A DNA stretch of 64,000 nt from JARFQW01 sp963842955 (GTDB lineage: Bacteria > Pseudomonadota > Gammaproteobacteria > Steroidobacterales > XN24): the NCBI GenBank assembly GCA_963842955.1, contig CAWJIJ010000005.1, forward strand, positions 1 to 64,000. Direction: 5' to 3'. Shown here piece after piece: positions 40,889 to 50,692 of this stretch. The first letter of the stretch is position 1; each line of letters starts with the position of its first letter. The translations under genes were made by a program, and so were the position numbers. The notes under the pieces are model-generated. The model did not search any database. It saw nothing but the letters and a program-made list of their open reading frames with translations, and was not told the DNA's origin.

Positions 40889-41145
40889 CTGCTCGTCAGT
40901 GCGCAGGCCGTGGGTTCCACGGCCCGGACGCGGCCGGTAACGCGGGAAATCTCAAGGCCGGGTTGCTCCCCAGGGAGATACCGTTTCCTCCCTGTCATCC
41001 AGTTGCCGGGCGCAACGAAGAATCGGCCCGCGGATTCGCGGGCCCGACTTCGCCCGGCGCCCGGAAAGCCGGTGACGGATCCTGGCGAGCACCGACAATC
41101 TCGACGTGCCAGGCTTCGATTGCCTCCCGGGCATGTGTCTGTGCC

Positions 41146-42855
41146 TCACTCCGCCACGTAGGGCCGGTATTCCGGCTGCCATACGGCATCGGCGATCCGG
41201 CTGTCGATGTCCTCGCTGGAAAGCGCATCGCCATTCGGATGGCTGTTGCCCTCGCGCGAGGCCGCGCGCATCACGGCCGCGGCAACCCGGTGGCAGACGT
41301 CGCGCAGCCGGCTGACCGCGGGATACAGCATCCCGGCCGCGAGCTCGTCCGCCGTAACCGCGTCCGCGACCGCGTCCGCGGCGGCGCCGATCATCGCGTC
41401 GCTGACCCGGGACGCGCCGGACAGCAGCGCACCGAGGCCGAGACCGGGGAAGATGAACACGTTGTTTCCCTGCCCGACCCGGAAGCGACGGCCTTCGTAC
41501 TCGATGTCTGCGAATGGACTACCTGTAGCCACCAGCGCCTTGCCGGCGGTCCATCGGATGATCTCTTCCGGCCGAGCCTCACTGTAGTCGGTCGGGTTCG
41601 AGAAGGGCATGATCACAGGGCGCTCGCAGCCGTCGGCCATCGCCTCGACGACCTCGCGATTGAAGGCGCCCGGCTGGCCCGAGGTCCCTACGAGCACCGT
41701 CGGCCGGAAGCCTCGCACAACCGACAGAAGGTCGTGCTGCCCCTGGCCGCAGCCGAGTTCGGCGGCGCGCTCGGCGGATACCGCCAGCTCCAGTTTGTAG
41801 TCATCGGTGATCTTGTCGCCCGCGACGATCAGGCCGCGGCTATCCAGGGCGACCACCGCTCCGGGATCTCCACCCTTCTCGGCAAGCCCTGCACGGATCT
41901 GGCGCGCGATACCCAGCCCAGCGGCGCCGGCGCCGTGAATCACGAAGCGCTGGCCCTCGAGGCGCTCGCCCAGGCGGCGCATCGCGGCGTAAATGCCGGC
42001 GAGGCAGACGGCGCCGGTGCCCTGGATATCGTCGTTGAAGGACAGCATGCGGTTCCGATAGCGGTCGAGGATCGTCAGGGCGCGATCCTTGCGGAAATCC
42101 TCCCATTGCAGCAGCGCGTCCGGAAACACTTCGGCGACGGCGGCGGCGAATTCCTCGATGAACGCGTAATACTCCTCGCCGCGAAGCCGCCGATGCGGCC
42201 ATCCCAGGTACAGGTGATCGTCCAGCAGCGAGACGTTATTGGTGCCGACATCGAGGCTGACGGGCAGCGTGAGCGCCGGATGGATGCCGGCGCCCGCACA
42301 ATACAGGGCCAGCTTGCCGATCGAGATCGCCATGCCGCCCGCCCCTTGATCGCCGATGCCGAGGATGGACTGGTTGTCGGTGGCCACGAGCAGACGGATG
42401 TCCCGGCCGGCGGCGCCGGCCCGCAGGATGTCGGCGATTCGGCCGCGGTGATCCGGTGTGACCCACACGCCTCGGCCGCGGCGGAACACGTGGCTGAACT
42501 CCCGCGTCGCGAGCCCGACGGTCGGCGTGTACACGATGGGCATGAACGTCTCGAGATGATCGATCAGCACCCGGTAGAACAACTGCTCGTTGCGGTCGTG
42601 GAGGTCCGCGAGCATCAGGTACTGGTCCAGGGGGTCGCGGTGAGCGGAGAGCTGCTGGACGTTGCGGTAGACCTGCTGTTCCAGGCTGTTGAACCGGCTG
42701 GGCAGCAGCCCCTCCAGCCCGAGCTCGCGCCGCTCCTCAGGCGAAAAGGCGGTGCCTTTGTTGAGCAGCGGGTCGCGAATGAGATCGAAACCTCGCTGTT
42801 TCACCGGCAGCGGCTCGTCGGCCGCGGGTGTGCTCCACGCGCGATGACTGGCCAT
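41146..42855 (-). CDS. maeA: NAD-dependent malic enzyme
   Basis: A 569-aa malic enzyme of the large (MaeA/eukaryotic-like) type, decarboxylating malate to pyruvate with NAD(P)H formation. Landmarks are KGTAFSPEERRELGLEGLLP, the Tyr-containing MPIVYTPTVGLA, LVATDNQSILGIGDQGAGGM, the metal site FNDDIQGTGAVCLAG, the dinucleotide loop HGAGAAGLGIARQI, and MPFSNPTDYSEARPEEI. Also present are ALVATGSPF and NNVFIFPGLGLGALLSGA. All key residues are in place. GGAG lies 8 nt before the ATG. Transcribed alone, it could supply pyruvate and reducing power. NAD preference is assumed from the subfamily. Confidence 0.94.
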   Translation of the reverse strand: MASHRAWSTPAADEPLPVKQRGFDLIRDPLLNKGTAFSPEERRELGLEGLLPSRFNSLEQQVYRNVQQLSAHRDPLDQYLMLADLHDRNEQLFYRVLIDHLETFMPIVYTPTVGLATREFSHVFRRGRGVWVTPDHRGRIADILRAGAAGRDIRLLVATDNQSILGIGDQGAGGMAISIGKLALYCAGAGIHPALTLPVSLDVGTNNVSLLDDHLYLGWPHRRLRGEEYYAFIEEFAAAVAEVFPDALLQWEDFRKDRALTILDRYRNRMLSFNDDIQGTGAVCLAGIYAAMRRLGERLEGQRFVIHGAGAAGLGIARQIRAGLAEKGGDPGAVVALDSRGLIVAGDKITDDYKLELAVSAERAAELGCGQGQHDLLSVVRGFRPTVLVGTSGQPGAFNREVVEAMADGCERPVIMPFSNPTDYSEARPEEIIRWTAGKALVATGSPFADIEYEGRRFRVGQGNNVFIFPGLGLGALLSGASRVSDAMIGAAADAVADAVTADELAAGMLYPAVSRLRDVCHRVAAAVMRAASREGNSHPNGDALSSEDIDSRIADAVWQPEYRPYVAE

Positions 42856-43373
42856 CGACTGTTCTCCATGGTTCGGGTCCGGATGGTCTAATCGAAGGTT
42901 AGCCGAGGTCGGGTCCGTCGGACTTGATTACCGTCATCTTCCCGACCGGCGAGTCGCGTCGGCTCGGGCGGCTCGGTCCGCCGTTCTTCGGCGCCCGGCG
43001 AACATCACGTCCGTTGGCTGATATCGTTCCGGCGGCCGATCCATATCCCTTCAGCGAGATCCGGTCCATGCAGACCTGTCTGGGCAAGGCTGCGGGATAC
43101 CGGGTGCCAGGCGGTCCGACCGCGGGTGTTTGCCGCGGCCTCGATCCGACGCGCGTTGCGGCCATTTGCCTGCCCCGATGGCCGGGACTGGTACGTACTT
43201 CGGTCCGCGGGAGAGCGTCCGGGGAGCGGGCATCGGTGGTGTCTTGCCCTTCCGAGGGACCTGGCGAGCCGGGTCGCGGGCCAGCCAGTGTCTCGATACC
43301 CTCGGGCAGGGACTGACGGCCGCCGGACCGGTGGTTTATGCTCCACTCCCGCCCGGCGAAAGCGAGTTTCCCG
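42856..43373. other. Divergent intergenic region
   Basis: About 520 bp between the malic enzyme and yjbQ starts. A 130-codon plus frame from 42924 exists but has no ribosome site, domain or protein-like pattern and is not called. No clear promoter can be assigned. Confidence 0.4.
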
Positions 43374-43802
43374 ATGCCCACACGCCTCGAGACCATCACC
43401 GTGTCCACGTCGGCGCCGACCGAACTGGTCGACATCACGGCCGAGGTTCGATCGCTGACCGCCTCCAGCGGCGTTCGCAACGGCATCCTGACCCTGGTAT
43501 CCCGGCATACGACCGCGTATGTGAACCTGAACGAGTCCGAGGTGGAACTCCAGCGGGACATGGTCCGGCATCTCGAGCGGATGGTCCCCCGGGAGGGGGA
43601 GTACGGCCACAACCGCGCCCCGGTGGACGACCGGCCCAACGCTCACGCGCACCTGCTCGGGCTGTTCATGAACGCCTCCGAGACCCTGCCGATCGTGGAC
43701 GGGGAACTGCTCCTGGGCGGCTGGCAGTCCATTTTCCTCGTGGAGCTGGACGGGCCCCGGGCCGAGCGGGGCGTTACCCTGCACTTTCTCGGAGACTCGT
43801 AA
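43374..43802 (+). CDS. yjbQ: YjbQ/UPF0047-family protein
   Basis: A 142-aa small beta-sandwich protein of the YjbQ family, sometimes annotated as secondary thiamine-phosphate synthase. Typical features: ETITVSTSAPTELVDITAEV, GILTLVSRHTTAYVNLNESE, RDMVRHLERMVP, the HAHLLGLFMNASETLPIVDG histidine region, GGWQSIFLVELDGPR at the end. The histidines of the conserved metal-like site are present. The ATG at 43374 (MPTRLETITV) matches family starts; an upstream in-frame start is rejected. Only 3 bp separate it from the RuBisCO-like gene, so the two are co-translated. The physiological role of YjbQ is not established; its tight link to a RuBisCO-like protein is notable. Confidence 0.88.
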   Translation: MPTRLETITVSTSAPTELVDITAEVRSLTASSGVRNGILTLVSRHTTAYVNLNESEVELQRDMVRHLERMVPREGEYGHNRAPVDDRPNAHAHLLGLFMNASETLPIVDGELLLGGWQSIFLVELDGPRAERGVTLHFLGDS

Positions 43803-43805
43803 GTC

Positions 43806-45098
43806 ATGACGCCCGCCGAGGTCCGCGGCTTCTTCGCTGACGCATCCGCGCTGGAGCCCGACGACTACCTTCTGCTGGACTACGTGATCGAATGCACGGG
43901 GGACCCGGAACTCGCCGCGGCGCATCTGGCCAGCGAACAGTCCACCGCGCAGTGGCAGCGGGCCGGCGTGGACGAGGACTTCCGTCCCCGGCACGCGGCG
44001 CGGGTTGTCTCTCTCGACGTCGGGGCCGAGTTGCCCGGGCCGAGTTGTCCGGTGGATCCGGCTGTCGACGGACCCCTTAGGCGCTGCCGGCTGCTGCTCG
44101 CCCACCCGCACCGGAACTTCGGCCCGCGCCTGCCGAATCTGCTCAGTGCGGTGCTGGGCGAAGGCGCCTTCTACGCGCCCGGCATTCCGCTCGTGAGGCT
44201 CGAGGACATCCGTTTCCCCGCGAGTTTCCTGGCCGCCTTCGAGGGCCCGAGCTTCGGGCTGGCGGGCCTGAGAGAACGCTGGGACATCCATGACCGGCCG
44301 TTTTTCTTCGGCGTGATCAAACCCAACCTCGGGCTGCCCCCGGCACCCTTTGCCGAACTCGGGCTCGAGGGGTGGCTCGGCGGGCTGGACATCGCGAAGG
44401 ACGACGAGATGCTGGCCGATACGGACTGGTCACCGATCGGCGAGCGCTCGGCCCTGCTGGGCGCTGCCCGGAGACGGGCCGAACAGGAAACCGGCCGGAC
44501 CAAGGTGTATCTCGCCAACATCACCGACGAGGTCGATCGCCTGATCCCGCTGCACGACCGGGTCGTGGCCAACGGGGCCAACGCGGTCATGGTCAACGCC
44601 CTGCCGACGGGCTTGAGCGCCGTGCGCATGCTCAGTCGCCACGCAACGGTCCCGGTCGTGGGGCACTTCCCCATGGTGGCCGCGATGGGTCGCGCCACGA
44701 GCCACGGCGTGCATACGCGGGTCATGACCCGCCTGCAGCGGCTGGCCGGCTGCGACGTCATCATTCTTCCCGGCTTCGGTCCCCGCATGATGACCTCCGA
44801 CAAGGAAGTACTTGCCAACCTGGCTGCCTGCCTGGAACCCATGGGCGATATCCGTCCCAGCCTGCCCGTCCCGGGGGGCAGTGATTCGGCGGCCACGTTG
44901 CCCGACGTCTACCGGCGGATCGGCCATGCCGACTTCGGCTTCGTGCCCGGGCGCGGCGTTTTCGCACACCCCGCGGGCCCGCGGGCAGGAGCCGCGAGTG
45001 TTCGCCAGGCCTGGGAGGCCATAGCGGAAGGCGCGTCGCTTGAGGAGAAGGCCCTGAAGCATCCCGAACTGGCAGCGGCTCTCGAAACGTTCGGGTAG
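43806..45098 (+). CDS. RuBisCO-like protein (Form IV)
   Basis: A 430-aa member of the RuBisCO superfamily. In RuBisCO numbering, E60 and W66 (SEQSTAQW) and K175 (GVIKPNLGL) are kept while K177 is Asn. The carbamylated-Lys metal site K201/D203/E204 is intact in GGLDIAKDDEML. Loop 6, however, reads PGFGPRMMTSDKE in place of GKLEGE, so the CO2-gating K334 is lost, and T65 is Gln. PVPGGSDSA and GRGVFAHPAGPRAGA keep the phosphate-binding glycines. CO2 fixation is therefore unlikely. Form IV proteins include enolases and isomerases of methionine salvage and other sugar-phosphate enzymes. The intact metal triad suggests an enolisation-type reaction. Translationally linked to yjbQ. Substrate unknown. 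Confidence 0.9.
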   Translation: MTPAEVRGFFADASALEPDDYLLLDYVIECTGDPELAAAHLASEQSTAQWQRAGVDEDFRPRHAARVVSLDVGAELPGPSCPVDPAVDGPLRRCRLLLAHPHRNFGPRLPNLLSAVLGEGAFYAPGIPLVRLEDIRFPASFLAAFEGPSFGLAGLRERWDIHDRPFFFGVIKPNLGLPPAPFAELGLEGWLGGLDIAKDDEMLADTDWSPIGERSALLGAARRRAEQETGRTKVYLANITDEVDRLIPLHDRVVANGANAVMVNALPTGLSAVRMLSRHATVPVVGHFPMVAAMGRATSHGVHTRVMTRLQRLAGCDVIILPGFGPRMMTSDKEVLANLAACLEPMGDIRPSLPVPGGSDSAATLPDVYRRIGHADFGFVPGRGVFAHPAGPRAGAASVRQAWEAIAEGASLEEKALKHPELAAALETFG

Positions 45099-45343
45099 CG
45101 ACGGCATGAGCGCCTCTCGGGATATAGCGCGGTCGGTGGCGGAACAGGAGTCCGGGTGGATGTGGCGTCGGCGGGATAATGGCCTTCGGCGGCGCATGCC
45201 GAACCGGACCGGCCGCCGGCGGAAACCACCCCGCCAACCGGCAAGCCGGGTGTTCCCGGAAACGATGGCCGCGCGATTCCTTATAATCCAGAGAATCCAG
45301 GCAACTCTCCGCGAGATGCCCTGCGGCAACAGCGCGAGCAATC
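45099..45343. other. Short intergenic region
   Basis: About 245 bp between the RuBisCO-like gene and the TIR pseudogene. Nothing recognisable. Confidence 0.35.
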
Positions 45344-46912
45344 TTGAAAGCAACTTCCTCTGAGAAGCTTCCTTTCCCGGCATACCGGGGTCGTGAGCCC
45401 CATCTGTTCGCGAGTTACGCCCATGCCGACAGTGCGCTGGTCTTCGACGAACTGGTAAGTCTCGATCGTGCCGGGTTCAACATCTGATACGACGAGGGCA
45501 TCAACCCCAGCCACCGCTGGACCGACGAGCTCGCCGCCGCGATCGACGGGTGTTCGCTGCTGGTGGCGTTCATCACGCCGCGATTCGTCGCCTCCGGGAA
45601 CTGCATCGACGAAATCGAGTACGCCCTGCGCCGCGGTCGGCCCGTGCTGCCGGTCTATCTCGAGCCGACCGAGCTGCCGCGGGGCCTGGAGCTGAGTCTC
45701 GGGAGCCGGCAGGCCATCCAGAAGCACCGCTATGATCCGGAGGCCTTTGCCGGCAAGCTGGCGGAGAGCATCGAGACGAAGCTGCAGCCGAGCGGAAAGG
45801 CGCCGGAGGTCACACGCTCGCCGCCCGCCGGGGCTGCTTCCACCTCCCGGTCCGGGGCACACAGGTACTGGTTCGCCGCGGGCATTCTCGCTCTGGTGGG
45901 GGCGGCGGGAGCCGTGTTCATGAACACCGGCGACCGCGGGCAAGCGCCTGAAGCCGAAGCGGGCGGACGACCTTCGCTGGCTGTCCTGCCATTTACGAAT
46001 GTCAGCCAGGACCCCGTCAACGATCCGTTCACGGTCGGAGTGCACGATGACCTGCTCACGCACATCTCCAAGATCGGATCGATCAAGACCATTTCCCGGA
46101 CGTCGGTGCTTCAGTATCGCAGCATGACGAAATCGATCCCCGACATTGCCGCTGAGCTGGGCGTGACGTCGGTCCTGGAAGGCGGCGTGCAGCGGGCCGG
46201 CGACCGTGTGCGCATCAATGTGCAGCTCGTGGATGCCGGCAGCGATGATCCGCTCTGGGCGGAAACCTACGATCGCGAACTCAAGGCAGCCAATATCTTC
46301 GCCATTCAGAGCGAGATCGCAAAGAGCATTGCCACCTCCCTGGAAGCGACGCTGTCGGCGGAGGAAACGCGGCGTATCGAGGCGGTTCCGACCGATAGCC
46401 TTGAGGCCTACGAGAATTATCTGCTGGGCAACCAGCGTATGGCCAAGAGGACCGTTCGCGACCTCGAACGGGCCGCGGAATACTTCGAGCAGGCGATCCA
46501 GGCCAATCCGGGCTATGCGCTGGCGTGGGTGGGGCTGGCCAACTCCTACACCCTTCGGGCTCAGTATGGCGGGCTGCCGCTGGAGCTCATTCGCAGCAAG
46601 GCCAGCGCAGCCATCGACGAGGCGTTTTCTCTCGACGAGAACCTGGCGGCGGCCTACGCGGCGCGGGGCCTGAACGCATCCGAGCTTGACCAGGACAGCG
46701 TCGAGGCTGCCGAGAGGGATTTCAGAAAGGCCATCGAACTCGAACCGAACTACGCGCCGGCGTATCACTGGTATGCCGAGTTGCTGAAGACCACGCTCGG
46801 CCGGCCCGAATGGCCGGCGGGCCGCGGTCAGGCGCACGTGGCGGATCCTCCGGCGGTCGTGGCCGCCGTGCGCCGAGCCCCTGCCCGGCATGCGGTCATC
46901 GAGTGGCCCTGA
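45344..46912 (+). pseudogene. TIR-TPR protein interrupted by an in-frame TGA
   Basis: One frame from about 45344 encodes a TIR domain: GREPHLFASYAHADSALVFD, LVSLDRAGFNI, then TGA (45485-45487), then YDEGINPSHRWTDELAAAID and CSLLVAFITPRFVASGNCID. Homologous TIRs have Trp at this exact place (GFNVWYDEG), so TGG has become TGA. After the TIR follow a membrane helix (WFAAGILALVGAAGAVFM), a FlgO-like domain (PSLAVLPFTNVSQDPVNDPF, VTSVLEGGVQRAGDRVRINV) and TPR units (YFEQAIQANPGYALAWVGLA). The C-terminus leaves the TPR pattern after LLKTTLGRPE, suggesting a second lesion. A GTG at 45563 could restart translation without the first half of the TIR. Probably dead. Confidence 0.75.
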
Positions 46913-47024
46913 AGTCTGCGGCCGGACGCTAGCAATCACATGGCGGGATACCGGCGGGCAGCCTGAAAGGCGTATTGCCTCCCTGCTATTCGCCTTCGTG
47001 AGCCGCCTGAAGCCCGCCTCGTCC

Positions 47025-47873
47025 CTACCAGGCCTTCACCGCCAGGATGTCACATGGAGGGTCCGTGAGCAGAGTTTCCGCCACGCTGCCCAGTATGGAG
47101 TGGGCAGCACCCGTTCGACCGTGCGTCCCCAGTATGAGCAGGTCAGGCTTTAGCCGGTCCACCTGTTGACCAATGACCTCATACGCAGAGCCCTCTTGCA
47201 TCACAGGCTGGAGCTTGGGGGGCTTTGTCTCCTGCTCGGCAAGAAACCTGGCCATCTCCTCATCGATCATTTTCTGCAACTGCAGTTGATGACGTTTGCT
47301 GACCTCTCGTTGCGTGCCCTGGCCACGAATGAATCCCTTGAAGGGCACGTCATAGGCGTGAACGAGGTGAAACTCAGCCTCCGGACCGAACTCCGTCGCG
47401 AACGTTACAGCCCGTCTCGAGTAGACGGAAAAATCCACCGCCACCATGATGCGCCGATAGGGACCGGTAATCCGGTCCTTGACCAACAGGACGGGAACAT
47501 TGCCGGCGCGGACGATGCGTTCGACGGTTGTACCGCGGAACATGTCCTTCAGGGCCTGTTCGCGATGCATTCCCAGAATAATCAGGTCGGTGTTGGTTTG
47601 TTCGGCCTTTTCCAGGATTTCCGCGTATGCCCTGCCTGGAGCAACCTCGACCGAAACGCGCGGGGCGTTGTCCTCTTTCAGTTTGTCGATGTGCCCCTGA
47701 ATGACCTTTAGTGCTTCCTCCTCCCGCGCATGGGCCACCGAAGCCACCAGGTCGTCATCAATGACATGGATAACGGCCAACTCCGCATCGTGCTCGTGCG
47801 CCAGCGCCAAGGCACGCTCTAGCGCCCGGTCCGAGCGGGCCGAGAGGTCCGTGGCCAGCAATAGTCTTTTCAT
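47025..47873 (-). CDS. Universal stress protein with two UspA domains
   Basis: A 282-aa tandem Usp. The first domain starts KRLLLATDLSARSDRALERA and ends near LLVKDRITGPY with the ATP-binding-type ILGMHREQALKDMFRGTTVE. The second starts RIMVAVDFSVYSRRAVTFAT and carries LLILGTHGRTGAAHSILGSV, the G-2x-G-9x-G(S/T) ATP motif. The second domain looks ATP-binding-competent and the first is degenerate in the glycine motif. GAGGTGG lies 9 nt before the ATG. Such proteins support survival under starvation, respiratory and redox stress. Monocistronic. Confidence 0.92.
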   Translation of the reverse strand: MKRLLLATDLSARSDRALERALALAHEHDAELAVIHVIDDDLVASVAHAREEEALKVIQGHIDKLKEDNAPRVSVEVAPGRAYAEILEKAEQTNTDLIILGMHREQALKDMFRGTTVERIVRAGNVPVLLVKDRITGPYRRIMVAVDFSVYSRRAVTFATEFGPEAEFHLVHAYDVPFKGFIRGQGTQREVSKRHQLQLQKMIDEEMARFLAEQETKPPKLQPVMQEGSAYEVIGQQVDRLKPDLLILGTHGRTGAAHSILGSVAETLLTDPPCDILAVKAW

Positions 47874-48235
47874 GAATCTGATTCCACCTCAGCTCCTCTC
47901 CGGTGCAATGCCGCATCGAGTCGGAACATTCGGCCTCCACTCGTGTTGCTGCGAACTTTCCCCGGGCCGTGTCGGCCAGTGATCGGGACGGTCGAATGTC
48001 ATTGTAATCCAGGTAATCGAGTCGTCAGGCCTCGAACCTCTTCCGGTGGTCATTGAGCGTCTGTCGCAGTCGGGGGTCAAGTTCGGCCTATTTTCCCAGT
48101 TTCGCTGAGGGGCCTCCCTGATCCTGCGGCGAGGCCATGGCCGGTGACCGCACCAAGGCGGCGCTTTGATCCGTGCCGGCTATCCGAAAATCCGCAGACT
48201 CCAGCCGGGCCCTTTTTCGTTTGATTGGGAAACAT
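47874..48235. other. Intergenic region, no gene seen
   Basis: About 360 bp carrying the usp promoter side on the left and the downstream side of the GH65 gene on the right. A CCGGCT...AGCCGG inverted repeat with a CCCTTTTTCG run lies near 48176-48220 and may be a weak terminator read on the plus strand. Nothing else is recognised. Confidence 0.35.
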
Positions 48236-50587
48236 TCAGGCTGTGCGGAGGCAGGCGCGGACCGCCGTCGGATTTTCGGGGGTCAGGGAAAGCGGTTCGT
48301 CCACGTGGCAGAAATCCAGGCCGGGGCCGGACAGCAGGCGGTAGGTCGTCTCGCCGTCCCGGATACACACCTCGAGCTGGTTACCGCGAATACGGAACCG
48401 CATGCGAACGTCGTGGAAGTCGCGCGGCCGCAGCGGCCGGAACGAGAACTCCCCGCCGGCATCACGAAAACCCACCAACCCCTGGGCCAGCATTATCCAG
48501 GTGCCGCCCATCGAAGCGATATGACATCCGTCGCTGACGTTCCCGGCCACGTCGTTGAGATCCATCAATAACGCGTGGCGGGCGTACTGCCTGGCTTTCT
48601 CCATGTACCGAAGCTCGGCTGCCACGATGCCCTGGATGCAGACCGACAGAGAGGAATCCCCGGTGGTCATCGGGTCGTAGAAGTCGTAAGTACGCTTTAT
48701 CTCGTCGGCGTCGAACTGGTCGCGCAACAGGAACATGGCCAGCACCACGTCGGCCTGCTTGATGACCTGGTGCCGATAGATGACGAGCGGATGATAGTTG
48801 AGCAGCAACGGGAACTTCTCTGCGGGCGTATTTCCGAAGTCCCAGGGCTTGCGCTCGAGGAAATCATCGTCCTGGAGATAGATGCCCAGTTCCTCGCTGT
48901 AGGGCAGGTACATGTTCTCTGCAGCCTGCCGCCAGTCCCTCGGCTCGCCTTCGACGAGGCCGGTGGCGTCCACGAGCGCCGCGTAGGCAGCCGGCTGTTG
49001 TTCGGCGAGATGTTCCACGGTGCTGACGGCGTAGCGCAAATTCTCGCGGGCCATCAGGTTGGTGAAGATGTTGTTGTTCACCACCGTGTTGTATTCGTCG
49101 GGACCCGTAACGCCGACAATGCAGAACTTCCCGCTGCGTTGCCCGGAGAAAAATCCGAGATCCAGCCACAATCGCGCGGTCTCCACGAGGATCTCCGCGC
49201 CAGGCCCGTACAAAAAGTCGGTGTCGCCGGTCGCATTGACGTACTTGCGAATCGCGTAAACGATATCCGCGTTGATGTGGTACTGGGCTGTCCCGGCCGC
49301 GTAATACGCCGAGGCCTCCTCCCCGCTGATGGTGCGCCAGGGGAAGAGGGCGCCGCGCTGGTTCACCTCCCGAGCCCGCTGGCGGGCCTTGTCGAGTGTC
49401 CGGTATCGGAACATCAGCAGGTTTCGCGCAAGCTGTGGCTGGGTGTAAATGAGAAACGGAAGGACGTAGATCTCCGTGTCCCAGAAATAGTGACCCTCAT
49501 ACCCGTGCCCTGTGAGGCCCTTGGCCGCGACGCCCGCGCCGTCGGCGCGCGCGGAGGCCTGCAGGATGTGGAACAGGTTGAAGCGGATGGCCTGCTGAAC
49601 GGCGTCGTCGCCCACCTCGTAGTCGCTGTCGGCCCAGAACGCGTCGAGGTAGGTCCGCTGCTCGGCCTGAATGTCAGCGGCGCCGCGGCGGATCGCGCGG
49701 TCAAGCGTCCGGCGGGCACGGTGCCTGAGTTCGCCCATCTCGGGGCCGTCGTCGTGGTGGTAGGTGACGTACTTCACCAATCGGACGGGGGCGCCCGGGC
49801 TGGCGTCGACGGAGAAGGTGACGGAAGCCTCGTTCTCGAAGCAGCGGGACTCGAGGGTGTATGGGCATTCGGTTTCGAACTGATGGTCCACACCACAGGC
49901 CAGCCTGAGCCCGCTCCGGCCCGTCTCGTGGCACAGCACGGCGCGTAATTCGTGCCCGGTGTGGGACACCGGCCGGAGGACACCTTCGCCCAGGGCCCGG
50001 GACTTGCGCGGGTCGTCGCCGGTCTGGCTGTAGCCGGTAGGGACCGCGGTGACGGAGCGGATGTCCAGCGCTGCCGCTGCGTCCAGCATCGTCACCTCGT
50101 ATTCGATCACGGCGAGATGCCGGTCAACGAATGATACGAGCCGCTTCGATCTCAGCCGGGCCCGCTTGCCGGACGGTGTGGTCCACACCAGCTCTCGCTC
50201 CAGCACGCCGTTGCGCATATCCAGCGCACGCTCGTAGGACTCGATCTCGACCTCGGCCAGGTCCAGGGGTTCCCCGTCGATGAACAGGCGAATAATCCTT
50301 GCGTCCGTGACGTCGACGATCGTTTGTCCTGTCTTGGCGAAACCAAAGGCTTCTTCGGGATACTGGATCGGCCAGGACTCGTAGAATCCGTTGATGAAGG
50401 TTCCCGCGTGATGGACGGGCGCATTCTCTTCGAAACACCCGCGAATGCCCAGATAGCCGTTGCCGGTGGAGAACAGCGTCTCGGCCTGACCCAGGAATTC
50501 GGGATAGAAGCCTTTCTCGACGAACCGCCAGGGTTCGGCGGGGTAGATATAGTCCGGTCGCTCGACACCGGTCCGATGCTTCATCAT
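48236..50587 (-). CDS. Glycoside hydrolase family 65 disaccharide phosphorylase
   Basis: A 783-aa GH65 enzyme with an (alpha/alpha)6 barrel. The N-terminal beta-sandwich begins FLGQAETLFSTGNGYLGIRG. The catalytic region has GLTGHGYEGHYFWDTEIYVL, FPWRTISGEEASAYYAAGTA and the general-acid motif VTGPDEYNTVVNNN (E498), then KQADVVLAMFLL and SDGCHIASMGGTW. GH65 phosphorylases split alpha-glucobioses (trehalose, maltose, kojibiose, nigerose) with inversion to beta-glucose-1-phosphate. The beta-phosphoglucomutase gene lies 105 bp upstream on the same strand and would convert that product to glucose-6-phosphate, supporting phosphorolysis rather than hydrolysis. Exact sugar not determinable here. Confidence 0.9.
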   Translation of the reverse strand: MMKHRTGVERPDYIYPAEPWRFVEKGFYPEFLGQAETLFSTGNGYLGIRGCFEENAPVHHAGTFINGFYESWPIQYPEEAFGFAKTGQTIVDVTDARIIRLFIDGEPLDLAEVEIESYERALDMRNGVLERELVWTTPSGKRARLRSKRLVSFVDRHLAVIEYEVTMLDAAAALDIRSVTAVPTGYSQTGDDPRKSRALGEGVLRPVSHTGHELRAVLCHETGRSGLRLACGVDHQFETECPYTLESRCFENEASVTFSVDASPGAPVRLVKYVTYHHDDGPEMGELRHRARRTLDRAIRRGAADIQAEQRTYLDAFWADSDYEVGDDAVQQAIRFNLFHILQASARADGAGVAAKGLTGHGYEGHYFWDTEIYVLPFLIYTQPQLARNLLMFRYRTLDKARQRAREVNQRGALFPWRTISGEEASAYYAAGTAQYHINADIVYAIRKYVNATGDTDFLYGPGAEILVETARLWLDLGFFSGQRSGKFCIVGVTGPDEYNTVVNNNIFTNLMARENLRYAVSTVEHLAEQQPAAYAALVDATGLVEGEPRDWRQAAENMYLPYSEELGIYLQDDDFLERKPWDFGNTPAEKFPLLLNYHPLVIYRHQVIKQADVVLAMFLLRDQFDADEIKRTYDFYDPMTTGDSSLSVCIQGIVAAELRYMEKARQYARHALLMDLNDVAGNVSDGCHIASMGGTWIMLAQGLVGFRDAGGEFSFRPLRPRDFHDVRMRFRIRGNQLEVCIRDGETTYRLLSGPGLDFCHVDEPLSLTPENPTAVRACLRTA

Positions 50588-50692
50588 GCGCGGATACTCC
50601 CTACGGCCCGCGGCTGCATGCCCTGTTCCCTCCCGGCCGGTGGGCCCTCGGGCCAGGCGCGTTGTTCTTTCCCGGCGTTCACGCCGGCCGGG

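Noticed and set aside
39236..42891. Long plus-strand frames (39236-41161 and 40963-42891) opposite the exporter and malic enzyme
   Set aside because: Both are antisense shadows of clearly conserved minus-strand genes; composition is shadow-like and no motif is seen.
43005..44291. A 428-codon minus frame across yjbQ and the RuBisCO-like gene
   Set aside because: It lies opposite two conserved genes and has no protein-like features.
43806..45098. True carboxylating RuBisCO feeding on CO2 from the CODH operon
   Set aside because: Loop-6 Lys, K177 and T65 are replaced; the protein is a Form IV RuBisCO-like protein and no phosphoribulokinase gene is in the window.
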